A stretch of 64,000 nt of DNA from Lentzea sp. NBRC 102530 (GCF_030269365.1 NZ_BSTF01000014.1:124001-188000); one strand, 5' to 3'; positions 16,050-25,419 are shown, counted from the stretch's first letter. Numbers and translations are program-made. The notes: generated from the letters alone by a model not told the origin.

Positions 16050-17281
16050 CCCAGCCGTTTCGCGAGTCGGTCGGCGGCTTCGAGCCGCCCCGACTCGGCG
16101 AGCAGGCCCACCGGTGCCAGCACGTAGTCGCGGTCGACGGTGATCTCGGCGGTCCGCAGCACCGGTCGCAACACCGGGTCGTCACGCAGAGCCTCGACGA
16201 CCGGCGAGATGTCCTGCGCGTGCCGGAAGACCCCGCCCGACAACACCAGCAGCCCCGCGCCGTGCGGTCCGAGCTGACCGTCGACCTGCCGGAGGTGCCT
16301 GCGCACGGCCAGGATCGCCGCGAACGACGCGAGCTTCAGGTCCACGGTCGGGTCTTCCGCGATCCAGCCCACGTTCTCGGCCCGGTACCAGGCCTCCGCG
16401 GTCAGGTCCTCGGTGGTGAGCCGTTCCACGAGCGCCTCCTTGACGACGCCCGGTGCCGACCAGCGCATGCCGAGGTCGCCCTCGACGGTGCGGCGGTCCG
16501 GCGGCAGCGCGACCGTCCTCTCCAGCCCCTCACTGTCCACCGTGGACACCGCCGAGTACACGTCCGTGGTCGCGCCGCCGACGTCGACGACGAGCACCGC
16601 GCCTTCCCGGTCCTGGTGTGCCAGCCGGGAAACACCGGCCAGCACGGCATCGGGCGTCACGGCGCGGACGAGCCGGCGGAACCGCTGGCCGCGCGACAGT
16701 CCCTTGCCACCGATCACGTGCTGGAGGAACGCCGAGCGGATCGCCCTGCGGGCCGGTTCCGGGGCGAGCCGGCCGACGTCGGGCAGCACGTTCGGGCACG
16801 CGACCACCGTGCGCCTCCCCAGCAACGCCAACGCTTCCGGCTGCGCCTCGACGTTGCCCGCCAGCACGATCGGCACGGCGACGCGGGCGAGTTTCGCGGC
16901 GTTGTGCAGCAGGACCTTCTGGTCACCGCCGTCCGTCCCACCGACCAGCAGGACCAGGTCGGGTTCGGCGGCGCGCAACGCCCGCACGTCCACGGGGCCC
17001 GCGCTGACGTGCACGACCTTGGCGCCTGCGCTCAAAGCGACCCGGTACCCGGCCTCGGCGCTGACGACGCGTTCCTGGCCGACGACCGCAAGCCGCAGCC
17101 CACCGCCCGCCGACGAGCACGCGAGGACCTCGCCGTCGCCGACCTCGGTGCGCAACGCGTCGATGCCGTGCAACACCTCGGGCGGCGTGGTGGGGTGCTG
17201 GCCGGTCCTGACCAGTTCGCCCTCGTCGCTGACGAGCGCGGCCTTGGTCCAGGTGGAACCGACGTCGAGACACAGGATCAC
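16046..17281 (-). CDS. GlmL/MutL-family actin-like ATPase
   Basis: A 411-residue protein of the glutamate-mutase MutL/GlmL family, related to reactivating factors for coenzyme B12-dependent mutases. The first phosphate loop is CLDVGSTWTKAALV at about residues 4-17. The second is VVDVGGATTDVYSAV near residue 232, and LSGGVFRHA forms the adenosine side near residue 350. No B12-dependent mutase gene is close by, so its partner must be encoded elsewhere or its role differs. It is divergent from the small kinase-like gene at 17299, 17 bases away. It is cytoplasmic. Confidence 0.8.
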   Translation of the reverse strand: MILCLDVGSTWTKAALVSDEGELVRTGQHPTTPPEVLHGIDALRTEVGDGEVLACSSAGGGLRLAVVGQERVVSAEAGYRVALSAGAKVVHVSAGPVDVRALRAAEPDLVLLVGGTDGGDQKVLLHNAAKLARVAVPIVLAGNVEAQPEALALLGRRTVVACPNVLPDVGRLAPEPARRAIRSAFLQHVIGGKGLSRGQRFRRLVRAVTPDAVLAGVSRLAHQDREGAVLVVDVGGATTDVYSAVSTVDSEGLERTVALPPDRRTVEGDLGMRWSAPGVVKEALVERLTTEDLTAEAWYRAENVGWIAEDPTVDLKLASFAAILAVRRHLRQVDGQLGPHGAGLLVLSGGVFRHAQDISPVVEALRDDPVLRPVLRTAEITVDRDYVLAPVGLLAESGRLEAADRLAKRLG

Positions 17282-17298
17282 GGGGTTAGCTTGCCATC

Positions 17299-17904
17299 AT
17301 GAAGCTCACGCCCAAGGTGATCCTCGAAGGCACCAGGCTGACCGGCAAGACGGACCTGGCGTTCGCGCTGAACGAGCACCCGCGTCTGGTCGGCCACCGC
17401 CGGTACCGCTACCACTCACCGTTGATCTCGGCCGAGTGGAGCGGGTTCAGCAACGAACCGTGGGGCCGCGGGCTCATCGACTTCGCGCCGGAGGAGACCG
17501 CGCACGCGATGGAGACCTACGAGACGTGGGTGCGGATGTTCGAGCTCCAGCGGTACTACTCGTGGATCGTCGACCGGTTCCACCTGTCCACACTCGCCCA
17601 CCAGGCCCGGCAGGGGCGGGAGTTCGACTTCGGCTGGCTGGAGGAACGGCTGAAGCCGCTGAACTTCGCGATCGTGCTGTGCACGCGGCCGGAGGAGACG
17701 TTCGAGGAGGCCCGCGAAGAACGGCTGAAGATCAGCGCGAACCCGAAGCAGTACGTGTCGCTGGAGCCGTTCGTCGAGGAGCAGCACCAGCTCCGCGCGC
17801 TCGCGGCGAAGTCGGTTCTGCCCGTCTTCGAGTTCGACGTGACCCGGCACGGACCTGACGACGTGGCCGCGTGGCTGGACGAGAACGACCTGCTGACGCT
17901 CTAG
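17299..17904 (+). CDS. P-loop kinase-like protein, thymidylate-kinase-related
   Basis: A 201-residue protein with the Walker A motif GTRLTGKTDLA at about residues 11-21. The segment IVDRFHLSTLAHQ near residue 90 resembles the DR[FH] motif of nucleoside-monophosphate kinases, and VLCTRPEETFEEAREER is a LID-like Arg-rich stretch. It is short for a true Tmk and lacks the FPR motif, so a nucleotide or other small-molecule kinase is the cautious reading. The ATG at 17299 is divergent from the GlmL-like gene. The substrate is unknown. Confidence 0.6.
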   Translation: MKLTPKVILEGTRLTGKTDLAFALNEHPRLVGHRRYRYHSPLISAEWSGFSNEPWGRGLIDFAPEETAHAMETYETWVRMFELQRYYSWIVDRFHLSTLAHQARQGREFDFGWLEERLKPLNFAIVLCTRPEETFEEAREERLKISANPKQYVSLEPFVEEQHQLRALAAKSVLPVFEFDVTRHGPDDVAAWLDENDLLTL

Positions 17905-17907
17905 GAC

Positions 17908-18363
17908 CTAGTCGTCCGCCTTCTCGTGCACGGTCTGCATGAACGCCCCCAGCTGCGCGAGCTGCTCCGGCGTGAAGAGGTCGATCAGGTACTCGCGCAC
18001 CGTGGTGACGTGGCCGGGAGCGGCCGCGGCCAGCAGCTCCCTGCCCGCATCGGTGAGCACGGCGAGGATGCCGCGCTCGTCGGACTCGTGCGGTTCGCGC
18101 CGCACGAGTCCCGCCTTCTCGAGCTTCCCGATCTGGTAGGTCAGCGAGCTCTTGGACACGACGACCCTGCGCGCCAGTTCGGTCATGCGCATGCGGTTGC
18201 CCGGTCGCTCGGCGAGCACGACCAGCACGTTGTACTGCGCGTGCGAGAGACCCGCGTCGCGCTGCAACTGCTGTTCGATCTGCCTCTCGAGGAGGTGGTA
18301 CGCCTGGACGAAGTGGTGCCAGGCGCTGCCCTCCTCCTCGGAGAGCCACCGTGCGTTTTCCAT
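17908..18363 (-). CDS. MarR-family transcriptional regulator
   Basis: A 151-residue winged-helix regulator. The recognition region reads MTELARRVVVSKSSLTYQIGKLEKAGLV. A wing with RREPHESDERG follows, then the C-terminal dimerisation helices. The ATG at 18361-18363 avoids overlap with the amino-acid permease gene ending at 18374; a longer frame to 18408 would run 35 bases into that gene. It may be cotranscribed with the permease gene, 10 bases upstream on the same strand. Confidence 0.88.
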   Translation of the reverse strand: MENARWLSEEEGSAWHHFVQAYHLLERQIEQQLQRDAGLSHAQYNVLVVLAERPGNRMRMTELARRVVVSKSSLTYQIGKLEKAGLVRREPHESDERGILAVLTDAGRELLAAAAPGHVTTVREYLIDLFTPEQLAQLGAFMQTVHEKADD

Positions 18364-18373
18364 GGTGCGCAGA

Positions 18374-19885
18374 TTAGTTGGTGCTCTCGGACTTTCCTGC
18401 TCGTTCACCCTGCTTGCCGAGCACGGAGTTGCGCCGGCTGTAGACGAAGTAGACGACCACGCCGAGTGCCATCCAGATGAGGAACCGGACCCAGGTGAGC
18501 GCGGTCAGGTTCAGCATCAGCCAGGTGCAGGCGATGATCGCGAGGATCGGCACCAACGGCACGAGCGGCACGCGGAACCCGCGCTCGAGGTCCGGCCGCG
18601 TCTTGCGCAGCACCATCACGCCGGCCGAGACCAGGATGAACGCGAACAGCGTGCCGACGTTCACCATCTCTTCGAGCTTGCCGGCCGGGAAGAACCCGGC
18701 GGCGACCGCGACCAGCCCACCGATGATGATCGTGATGCGCGTGGGCGTCCCGTGGCTGCCGGTCTTGGCCAGCCCGCGCGGCAGCAGCCCGTCGCGCGAC
18801 ATCGCGAACAGCACGCGGCTCTGGCCGAGCATCAGGACCATGACCACGGTCGTCAGACCGGCGAGCGCACCGACCGAGATCACCGTCGCGGCCCAGTCGA
18901 CCCCGTTCTGCGCGAACGCACTGGCCAACGTCGCCCGCGTGCCGTCCGGCTGGGTCGCGAGCTCCTTGTAGGGCACCATGCCGGTGATCACCAGCGTGAC
19001 CGCGACGTACAGCACCGTGACGATCGCGAGCGAGCCGAGGATGCCGCGCGGCACGGCCTTCTGCGGGTTCTTCGTCTCCTCCGCCGTGGTGGCCACGACG
19101 TCGAACCCGATGAACGCGAAGAACACGATGCTCGCCGCGGCCAGCATGCCGAGCACGCCGTAGGTGCTGCCCGAGTACCCGGTGATCAGCGAGAACAGCG
19201 ACTGCTCGATGCCGGTGTGCGCGGCGGGACCGCTCTCGGCGGCGGGCGGGATGAACGGCGAGTAGTTCTCGGCCTTGATGTAGCTGATGCCGAGCACGAT
19301 CACCAGCAGCACCACCGCGACCTTGATGGCCGTGATGACCGCGCTGACCCGCGAGCTCAGCTTCGTGCCGACGACCAGGAGGACGGTGAGCACGCCGACC
19401 AGGAGCACAGCGCCCCAGTCGAACTTGATGCCGTCGCCGACCTCGGTCTTCACGTCGAGGCCGAACAACCCCAGCGTCGTCTGGAGGTAGGCCGACCACC
19501 CCTTGGCGACCGCGGCCGACCCGACCGCGAACTCCAGGACCAGGTCCCAGCCGATGATCCACGCCGCGAACTCGCCGAACGTCGCGTACGAGAACGTGTA
19601 GGCGCTACCCGCGACCGGCACCGTCGAGGCGAACTCGGCGTAGCACAACGCGGCCAGCGCACAGGCGATCGCCGCCAGCACGAACGACAGCGAGACCGAG
19701 GGCCCCGCGATGTTCCCGGCGGTGCTCGCCGTGAGCGTGAAGATGCCGGCACCGATGACGACCGCGACACCGAAGACCGTGAGGTCCCAGGCCGTCAGGT
19801 CCTTGCGGAGCTTGGTACCCGGCTCGTCCGTATCGGCAATGGACTGCTCGATCGACTTGGTGCGCCACAACCCGTTCCCCGGCAC
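18374..19885 (-). CDS. Amino-acid permease, APC superfamily
   Basis: A 503-residue transporter with about 12-13 membrane segments and the APC signature GAGIFTLTAS in the first helix (near residues 36-45). FIGFDVVATTAEETKNPQKAVP, in the middle, is the conserved TM6-loop of cationic amino-acid transporters. It corresponds to Rv3253c, which also lies between sahH and manA in mycobacteria. The start is the GTG at 19883-19885, preceded by AGGAGG; further in-frame codons up to 19936 are not needed. The substrate is probably a basic amino acid, inferred from the family. Confidence 0.88.
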   Translation of the reverse strand: MPGNGLWRTKSIEQSIADTDEPGTKLRKDLTAWDLTVFGVAVVIGAGIFTLTASTAGNIAGPSVSLSFVLAAIACALAALCYAEFASTVPVAGSAYTFSYATFGEFAAWIIGWDLVLEFAVGSAAVAKGWSAYLQTTLGLFGLDVKTEVGDGIKFDWGAVLLVGVLTVLLVVGTKLSSRVSAVITAIKVAVVLLVIVLGISYIKAENYSPFIPPAAESGPAAHTGIEQSLFSLITGYSGSTYGVLGMLAAASIVFFAFIGFDVVATTAEETKNPQKAVPRGILGSLAIVTVLYVAVTLVITGMVPYKELATQPDGTRATLASAFAQNGVDWAATVISVGALAGLTTVVMVLMLGQSRVLFAMSRDGLLPRGLAKTGSHGTPTRITIIIGGLVAVAAGFFPAGKLEEMVNVGTLFAFILVSAGVMVLRKTRPDLERGFRVPLVPLVPILAIIACTWLMLNLTALTWVRFLIWMALGVVVYFVYSRRNSVLGKQGERAGKSESTN

Positions 19886-19994
19886 GGTGCATACCTCCTT
19901 GATGGAACTCGTTCGGCCCACCCTAGAGGTAACCACCTGCTGAGATGCCCATAGCTCTCGTCCGGCGTTTGTCCGCTGTTCTGTCTCGACACGA

Positions 19995-20030
19995 CAGAAC
20001 CGCCCCGGGAGTTCACCCGAGGCGGTTCTG
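19995..20030. terminator. Terminator hairpin of the CDF transporter gene
   Basis: A 15-base stem with one mismatch (CAGAACCGCCCCGGG at 19995-20009 against 20016-20030) and a six-base loop lies 10 bases past the transporter stop on the minus strand. Confidence 0.75.
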
Positions 20031-20040
20031 CGAAACGAGA

Positions 20041-20964
20041 TCAGGAGCTGGAGACCGTGGACCGGTCCAGATCCGGCTCCAGGTAGATCAGGCGGGCGTG
20101 CGGCACCTTGTTCCGCACCCGCTGCTCGGCGTCGTTGATCGCCTGGGCCACCTCGTCCAGCGGCAGCCGGGGCTCCAGCGCGATCTTCGCCGCGACCAGC
20201 AGCTCCTCCGGCCCGATGTACTGGGTCTTGATGTGGATGACCCGCTGCACCTTGCCGGCGGCCAGCTCGTCCACGATCACGTCGAGGTCCTTGTCGGAGG
20301 CACCCTCACCGATCAGCAGCGACTTCATCTCGATGATCAGGATGATCGCGATGACGCCGAGCAGCACACCGATGGAGATGGTGCCGAGGGCGTCGAAGAC
20401 CGGGTCGCCGGTGATCGTCGTGAGGCCGACGCCGAGCAGGGCCAGCACCAGGCCGACGAGCGCGCCGAGGTCCTCCAGCAGCACGACGGGCAGCTCCGGC
20501 GTGCGGGAGTTGCGGATGAAGCCCCACCAGGTGGCGTCACCCTTGATCTTCTTCGACTCGTTGATCGCGGTGATGAAGCTGTAGCTCTCCAGGCCGATCG
20601 CGACGACGAGGATGCCGACCGCGACGAGCGGGCTGGTGAGGCCCTCGGGGTGCTGGAGCTTGTGGATGCCCTCGTACAGCGCGAAGACCGAGCCGAGGGT
20701 GAAGAGCATCAGCGCCACGACGAACGACCAGAAGTACCGGTCGCGGCCGTAGCCGAACGGGTGCAGCTTGGTCGCCCGGCGCTGCGCCGTCTTCTGGCCC
20801 AGCAGCAGCAGGCCCTGGTTCGACGTGTCCGCGACCGAGTGCACCGACTCGGCCAGCATCGACGACGAGCCGGTGATCAAGAATCCGACGAACTTGGCCA
20901 CCGCGATACCGGCATTCGCCACCAACGCCGCGACGATCGCTTTGGTCCCGCCCCCTGCTGACAC
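20041..20964 (-). CDS. Cation diffusion facilitator (CDF) family metal transporter
   Basis: A 307-residue inner-membrane metal efflux protein with six membrane segments. The second helix has AESVHSVADTSNQ, whose His and Asp (HxxxD) form the metal site. The fifth helix carries ELPVVLLEDLGALVGL, with paired acidic residues. The C-terminal cytoplasmic domain (about residues 210-295) is ferredoxin-like. The metal is probably Zn, Fe or Mn, but not decidable from sequence. Its neighbour upstream is manA. Confidence 0.88.
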   Translation of the reverse strand: MSAGGGTKAIVAALVANAGIAVAKFVGFLITGSSSMLAESVHSVADTSNQGLLLLGQKTAQRRATKLHPFGYGRDRYFWSFVVALMLFTLGSVFALYEGIHKLQHPEGLTSPLVAVGILVVAIGLESYSFITAINESKKIKGDATWWGFIRNSRTPELPVVLLEDLGALVGLVLALLGVGLTTITGDPVFDALGTISIGVLLGVIAIILIIEMKSLLIGEGASDKDLDVIVDELAAGKVQRVIHIKTQYIGPEELLVAAKIALEPRLPLDEVAQAINDAEQRVRNKVPHARLIYLEPDLDRSTVSSS

Positions 20965-21006
20965 GCCTTGTCTCCTTGCAACCAGTCCGCTTTGTCCGGC
21001 CGAACC

Positions 21007-22221
21007 TTAGTCTGTTCCGGCGGTCGCGCGGAAAAGTTCGGCGGATTCGACACCATCCGGTCGCACGAGGACAGCGGGGTCCGCCGCCGGCAGCCACACG
21101 GACTCACCGCGGGACAGCCGGAGCTCCTCGCCACGACCGTTCGCGAGTACCACCGCACCGGCCGTGCAAATCATGATCTGCGGACCGTGGTGGTCGATCC
21201 GGGTCTCGCCGGTCAGGTCCAACCTGGACAGTTCGAACTCGGGCGCGGGCGTGCGGTAGACGCGGACGCCCGGCTGGACCTCCTCGCCCAGCAGGACTTC
21301 CATGTCACCGCACGTGAAGTCGAGCACGCGCAACAGCTCGGGCACGTCGACGTGCTTCGGGGTGAGGCCGCAGCGCAGGACGTTGTCCGAGTTCGCCAGG
21401 ATCTCGATGCCCGTTCCGCGCAGGTACGCGTGGAGGTTGCCGGCGGGCAGGTGGATCGCCTCGCCCGGCTGCAGCACGATCCGGTTCAGCAGCAACGCCG
21501 CGAGCACGCCCGCGTCGCCGGGGTACGACTCGCCGAGCTCCAGGATCGTGCGGCACTCCATGTCGAACTCGCCGTGCTCCTTCACGTGCAGCACGCACGC
21601 GTCGAGGACCTGCGGCAGCAACGACGACAGCGAGGTCTGCGGGAGCGTGATCAGCATCGTGAACAACGCGCGCAGGCCGGAGGAGTCCGGCTGGGCGACC
21701 AGCATCTCCGTGTACGGCGCCAGGTCGGGTGCGTCCAGGCTGCGCAGCAGGGCGACCGTGCGGTCCGGGGAGCGGAAGCCGGCCAGCGCGTGGAACTCGG
21801 TCAAGGCGCAGATCAGTTCCGGCTTGGCGGCCGGGTCCTTGTAGTTGCGGACCGGCGAGTCGTGCGGCACGAGACGTGCCTCCTCGGCCGCGAAGCCCTC
21901 GGCCGCCTGCGCCGCCGACGGGTGCGCCTGCAGGCTCAGCGCCTCCTCGGCGGCGAGCACCTTGAGCAGGAACGGGAGCCTGCTGCCCCACCGCTGCGCC
22001 ACCTGCGGGCCGAGCTGGCCGTCGGGGTCCGCCGTCAGCAGGTCGAGCAGCGAGCGCTCGACCCCGTCCGCGCCGAGCACGCGGGACGGGTCGCCGGGGT
22101 GGGCGCCCATCCACAGCTCTGCCTCGGGATGGGGTGCGGGCACCTCCTTCCCGAGCAGCTCGGCGATGGCCGTGCGTGATCCCCACGCGTACGGCCTGAC
22201 CGCGTTGTGCAGCAGGTCCAC
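21007..22221 (-). CDS. manA: Mannose-6-phosphate isomerase, class I
   Basis: Interconverts fructose-6-phosphate and mannose-6-phosphate to feed GDP-mannose for cell-envelope glycans. The protein is 404 residues and zinc-dependent. The N-terminus NAVRPYAWGSRTAI is family-typical, and SLQAHPSAAQA carries the zinc-binding Gln and His. The active-site LPAGNLHAYLRGTGIEILANSDN lies near residues 262-285. The GTG at 22219-22221 follows GGGAG by 11 bases, and the next start upstream lies inside the neighbouring gene. It matches Rv3255c and forms an operon with the three genes upstream. Confidence 0.93.
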   Translation of the reverse strand: MDLLHNAVRPYAWGSRTAIAELLGKEVPAPHPEAELWMGAHPGDPSRVLGADGVERSLLDLLTADPDGQLGPQVAQRWGSRLPFLLKVLAAEEALSLQAHPSAAQAAEGFAAEEARLVPHDSPVRNYKDPAAKPELICALTEFHALAGFRSPDRTVALLRSLDAPDLAPYTEMLVAQPDSSGLRALFTMLITLPQTSLSSLLPQVLDACVLHVKEHGEFDMECRTILELGESYPGDAGVLAALLLNRIVLQPGEAIHLPAGNLHAYLRGTGIEILANSDNVLRCGLTPKHVDVPELLRVLDFTCGDMEVLLGEEVQPGVRVYRTPAPEFELSRLDLTGETRIDHHGPQIMICTAGAVVLANGRGEELRLSRGESVWLPAADPAVLVRPDGVESAELFRATAGTD

Positions 22222-22240
22222 TTCTAAGTCAGCTCCCAAA

Positions 22241-23305
22241 TCAGTACGGGTTGCCGCCGAGAGTCCCGGTGGCGAGCCCGAGGTACAGCGCGGCCAGTTC
22301 GAAGCGGAGCGCGAGCAGTGCGGCGCTGACCGCGTCGCCTCCCGCCACCTCGACGGCCGGCTCGAGCACGTCGGCTCCCGGCAGGGCGTCCTCGGCGGCG
22401 TGCCGCACAGCATCGGCCACCGGGCCCTGGCGCACGGCCAGCAACAGCACGCGCACGAGTCCGCTGCCCGGTTCGTCGTCCGGGTCCGCGAAGAGGTCTG
22501 CACCGGAAGTCCCCTGCACCGCGCGGCGGTGCAGCACCGGGCGGGTCAGCGCCTGCGGGTACCCGCAGACGTCGCTCGCGACACCGGCGAACGCCGCCAG
22601 CGCGCCCGCGCCGTGCCCGCCGACGGCCGTGGCGACCTCGTCGAGGCCCCACAGCAACGGCGTGCGGTCGGCGACGCGCAACGCGAGCGACTTCGCCGGG
22701 TTCACGAACGACTCGTGCATCGGGTGGTCGCGCTCGGCCTCGCGGTCGAGTTCGTCGGCGATGAGGTCGACGTCGACCTTGAGCAGTCCGAGCGCGTGCA
22801 GCACCAGCAGCCACGCGGCGAGCGCGCGCGGGAAGCTGAAGCCCGGCGGGACGTCGACGCGCGGCGGCAGCAGCACACCGCGACCGGCGGCGGCCGCGGC
22901 GACCGGACCCGCGTCGGGTGCCGTCAGCAACGTGCGGGCGCCCCGGCGGACGGCCCGGTCGATCGACTCGGCCAGCACCCGGTCACCGGGGTCCTCGGTG
23001 TGCGCGAGCACCACGTCGAGCGCACCGACCCACGGCGGCACCTCGTCGGCCAGCACGACCGGCACCGAGCAGGCGGGACCGAGCAACGCCATGACGACCT
23101 CGGCGACCGCCACCGCGTGGCCGGGCCGGGTGACCAGCACGACCGCGCGCGGGCGTTCGGCGAAGATCCGCTCCACCCCCGCCTCGGCCGCGGCCTCGGC
23201 GGTGGAACGGACCTGTGCCCCCGCCCGTGCGGCGGCGCGCAGCCAGCCACCCGTGTCGGCGTCGGCGAGGCGGCTCGAGTCGTCGAGCAGCGTGTCGTCG
23301 AGCAC
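22241..23305 (-). CDS. SIS-domain, phosphosugar-isomerase-like protein (Rv3256c type)
   Basis: A 354-residue protein between manA and the phosphomannomutase gene, the same order as Rv3255c-Rv3257c. It resembles the bifunctional phosphoglucose/phosphomannose isomerase fold but is very rich in Ala, Val and Leu. It lacks a clear active-site motif that I can point to, so the function is inferred from position. DHPMHESFVNPAKSLALRV near residue 195 looks like the conserved middle of these proteins. It is likely cotranscribed with its neighbours (manA starts 19 bases after its stop). Confidence 0.75.
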   Translation of the reverse strand: MLDDTLLDDSSRLADADTGGWLRAAARAGAQVRSTAEAAAEAGVERIFAERPRAVVLVTRPGHAVAVAEVVMALLGPACSVPVVLADEVPPWVGALDVVLAHTEDPGDRVLAESIDRAVRRGARTLLTAPDAGPVAAAAAGRGVLLPPRVDVPPGFSFPRALAAWLLVLHALGLLKVDVDLIADELDREAERDHPMHESFVNPAKSLALRVADRTPLLWGLDEVATAVGGHGAGALAAFAGVASDVCGYPQALTRPVLHRRAVQGTSGADLFADPDDEPGSGLVRVLLLAVRQGPVADAVRHAAEDALPGADVLEPAVEVAGGDAVSAALLALRFELAALYLGLATGTLGGNPY

Positions 23306-23310
23306 CTACG

Positions 23311-23511
23311 TCACCCAGCCGACGGCGGCTCGACCGCCTCGTCCAGCAGCAGCACCGGGATGCCGTCGCGCACCGGGAACGACCTGCCGCACGAGGTGCA
23401 CGTCAGGAAGTCGGCCTCGGGGTCGTTCGGCGTCCCGACCTGCAACGGCGCGTGCTCGGGGCACGGGCAGGCGAGGATCTCCAGCAACTGCTCTTCGAGC
23501 TTGACGGCCAC
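23311..23511 (-). CDS. Trm112-family small zinc protein
   Basis: A 66-residue protein with a CPCP cysteine motif at about residues 15-18 and a second C-x2-C motif (CTSCGRSFPVRDGIPVLL) near residues 38-55. This is the Trm112/UPF0434 zinc-ribbon pattern. It ends with a short acidic tail. It starts 10 bases after the phosphomannomutase stop and ends 5 bases before the SIS-like gene, so it lies within the operon. It may act as a zinc-binding adaptor for a methyltransferase, as in other Trm112 proteins. Confidence 0.85.
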   Translation of the reverse strand: MAVKLEEQLLEILACPCPEHAPLQVGTPNDPEADFLTCTSCGRSFPVRDGIPVLLLDEAVEPPSAG

Positions 23512-23521
23512 GGTTCTCTCC

Positions 23522-24874
23522 TCAGGCCCGCACGATCGCGAGGACCTCGTCGCTGAGCGCGGCGACGGCCTCGGGGGTGGCGGCTTCGACGTTCAGGCGC
23601 AGCAGCGGCTCGGTGTTCGAGGCCCGCAGGTTGAACCACGACCCGTCCGCCAGCTGCACGGTGAGACCGTCGAGCTCGTCGATCGTGACGCCGTCCTTGG
23701 AGCCGTACGCGTCCTTGATCGCGGCGATGCGACCGGCCTGGTCGGCCACGGTCGAGTTGATCTCACCGGAGGCGGCGTAGCGGTTGTAGACCTCGGTCAG
23801 CTTCGACAGCGGGCCGTCCTGCTCGCCCAGCGCGGCCAGCACGTGCAGTGCGGCCAGCATGCCGGTGTCGGCGCGCCAGAAGTCGCGGAAGTAGTAGTGC
23901 GCGGAGTGCTCACCGCCGAAGATGGCGCCGGTCTTGGCCATCTCCTCCTTGATGAACGAGTGGCCCACGCGCGTGCGCACGGGGTTGCCGCCGTGCTCCT
24001 TGACGATCTCGGGCACCGCGTGCGACGTGATCAGGTTGTGGATGATCGTGCCGCCGGGGTCCTTCGCGAGCTCGCGCACGGCCACCAGCGCGGTGATCGC
24101 CGAGGGGCTCACCGGGTCGCCGTTCTCGTCCACCACGAAGCAGCGGTCCGCGTCGCCGTCGAACGCGACACCGGCGTCGGCGCCCTCGGCCAAGGTGGCG
24201 GCCTGCAGGTCGACGATGTTCTTGGGGTCGAGCGGGTTCGCCTCGTGGTTCGGGAAGCTGCCGTCGAGCTCGAAGTACATCGGGACCACCTCGATGGGCA
24301 GGCCCTCGAAGACCTGCGGCACCGTGTAGCCGCCCATGCCGTTGCCCGCGTCCACGACGATCTTGAGCGGGCGGATGTCCTTGAGGTTGACCAGCTGGTT
24401 CAGGTACTCGGCGTACTCCGCGAGCATGTTCCGCTCTTCGAAGGTGCCTTCTTCGACGCCCTCGGCGTCCGGGACCTGGTTCTCGGCGTCCTGCCGGATC
24501 TGCGCGAGACCGGAGTCCTGGCCCACGGGGCTGGCGCCGGCGCGGCAGAGCTTGATGCCGTTGTACTGCGCCGGGTTGTGACTCGCGGTGAACATGGCGC
24601 CGGGCAGGTCGAGCTTGCCGGACGCGAAGTAGAGCATGTCCGTGCTGGCCAGGCCGATGCTGATGACGTTCACGCCCTGCGCCTGCGCACCGGCGGCGAA
24701 CGCCCTGCTCAGCTCCGGCGAGGAGTCGCGCATGTCGTGGCCGATGACGATGGTCGGTCCGCCGACGAGGCGGGCGAAGGCCGCGCCGAAGTCACGAACC
24801 AGGCCGGCGTCCAGCTGCTCGCCGACCACCCCACGGATGTCGTACGCCTTGACGATGCCGGACAGGTCACGCAC
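23522..24874 (-). CDS. manB: Phosphomannomutase/phosphoglucomutase
   Basis: Converts mannose-6-phosphate to mannose-1-phosphate (and probably glucose phosphates). The protein is 450 residues with the four-domain alpha-D-phosphohexomutase layout. The phosphoserine loop TASHNP is near residue 98, and the metal-binding DGDADRC near residue 235. The sugar-binding GGEHSAHYYF is near residue 317, and the phosphate-binding RASNTEPLLRL near residue 419. The GTG at 24872-24874 follows GGGAG by 8 bases; the GTG three codons upstream would crowd that site. It corresponds to Rv3257c. Confidence 0.93.
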   Translation of the reverse strand: MRDLSGIVKAYDIRGVVGEQLDAGLVRDFGAAFARLVGGPTIVIGHDMRDSSPELSRAFAAGAQAQGVNVISIGLASTDMLYFASGKLDLPGAMFTASHNPAQYNGIKLCRAGASPVGQDSGLAQIRQDAENQVPDAEGVEEGTFEERNMLAEYAEYLNQLVNLKDIRPLKIVVDAGNGMGGYTVPQVFEGLPIEVVPMYFELDGSFPNHEANPLDPKNIVDLQAATLAEGADAGVAFDGDADRCFVVDENGDPVSPSAITALVAVRELAKDPGGTIIHNLITSHAVPEIVKEHGGNPVRTRVGHSFIKEEMAKTGAIFGGEHSAHYYFRDFWRADTGMLAALHVLAALGEQDGPLSKLTEVYNRYAASGEINSTVADQAGRIAAIKDAYGSKDGVTIDELDGLTVQLADGSWFNLRASNTEPLLRLNVEAATPEAVAALSDEVLAIVRA

Positions 24875-24957
24875 GCCGCACACTCCCAGGAAACTCGCTC
24901 TTGACGGCCACTGGTCGGCAGCCTACCGGCGAGAAGATTAGCGGTGCGTGTGGTCGC

Positions 24958-25326
24958 TCAGTCCTCGTGCGGGTCGGGCAACACCCGCAGGTGGCCACGC
25001 CGATGACTGCCCGCGCTGCCCGCGGGCACGTCGGGCAGTTTCGGGGACACGTCAGCGCGCCCGGCCTCGCGCACCGCCTCGGCCAGGGCCGTCAGGTCGT
25101 CCACGCTCGGCTCGGGCGCCGCGAACTCACCCTGGTGCCTCACGACCTCCCAACCGCGTGGCGCGGTGAGCCGCAGCGCGTGCTCCTCGCACAGGTCGTA
25201 ACTGTGCGGTTCGGAGTACGTGGCGAGCGGCCCGACGACCGCGGTGGAGTCCGCATAGGCGTAGGTGAGCGTGGCGACAGCCGGGTTAGCACACCCGGTT
25301 CGCGAGCACCGTCTCACGCTCCGCAC
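24958..25326 (-). CDS. DUF3499 conserved actinobacterial protein (Rv3258c)
   Basis: A 122-residue protein beginning RSVRRCSRTGC. Cys pairs are spaced as in DUF3499, CSRTGC near the start and DLCEEHA near residue 48, suggesting a zinc site. The middle contains YADSTAVVGPLATYSEPHSYDL. The GTG at 25324-25326 gives the family N-terminus; a longer frame to 25398 is not supported. It is divergent from the Rv3259-like gene, with 93 bases between them. Function is unknown but conserved in gene order. Confidence 0.88.
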   Translation of the reverse strand: MRSVRRCSRTGCANPAVATLTYAYADSTAVVGPLATYSEPHSYDLCEEHALRLTAPRGWEVVRHQGEFAAPEPSVDDLTALAEAVREAGRADVSPKLPDVPAGSAGSHRRGHLRVLPDPHED

Positions 25327-25419
25327 GATCGGGGACGATAGCGCGTCCACGGGATGCTGTGTGTGAGGCACGCTGTGTTTAGTCGTCAGGGCGAACAACT
25401 AGGCTGCTGGGTTGTGGTG

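Noticed and set aside
21845..24904. 1019-codon plus-strand frame over manA and the phosphomannomutase
   Set aside because: Runs opposite four well-identified minus-strand genes and has no recognisable motif.
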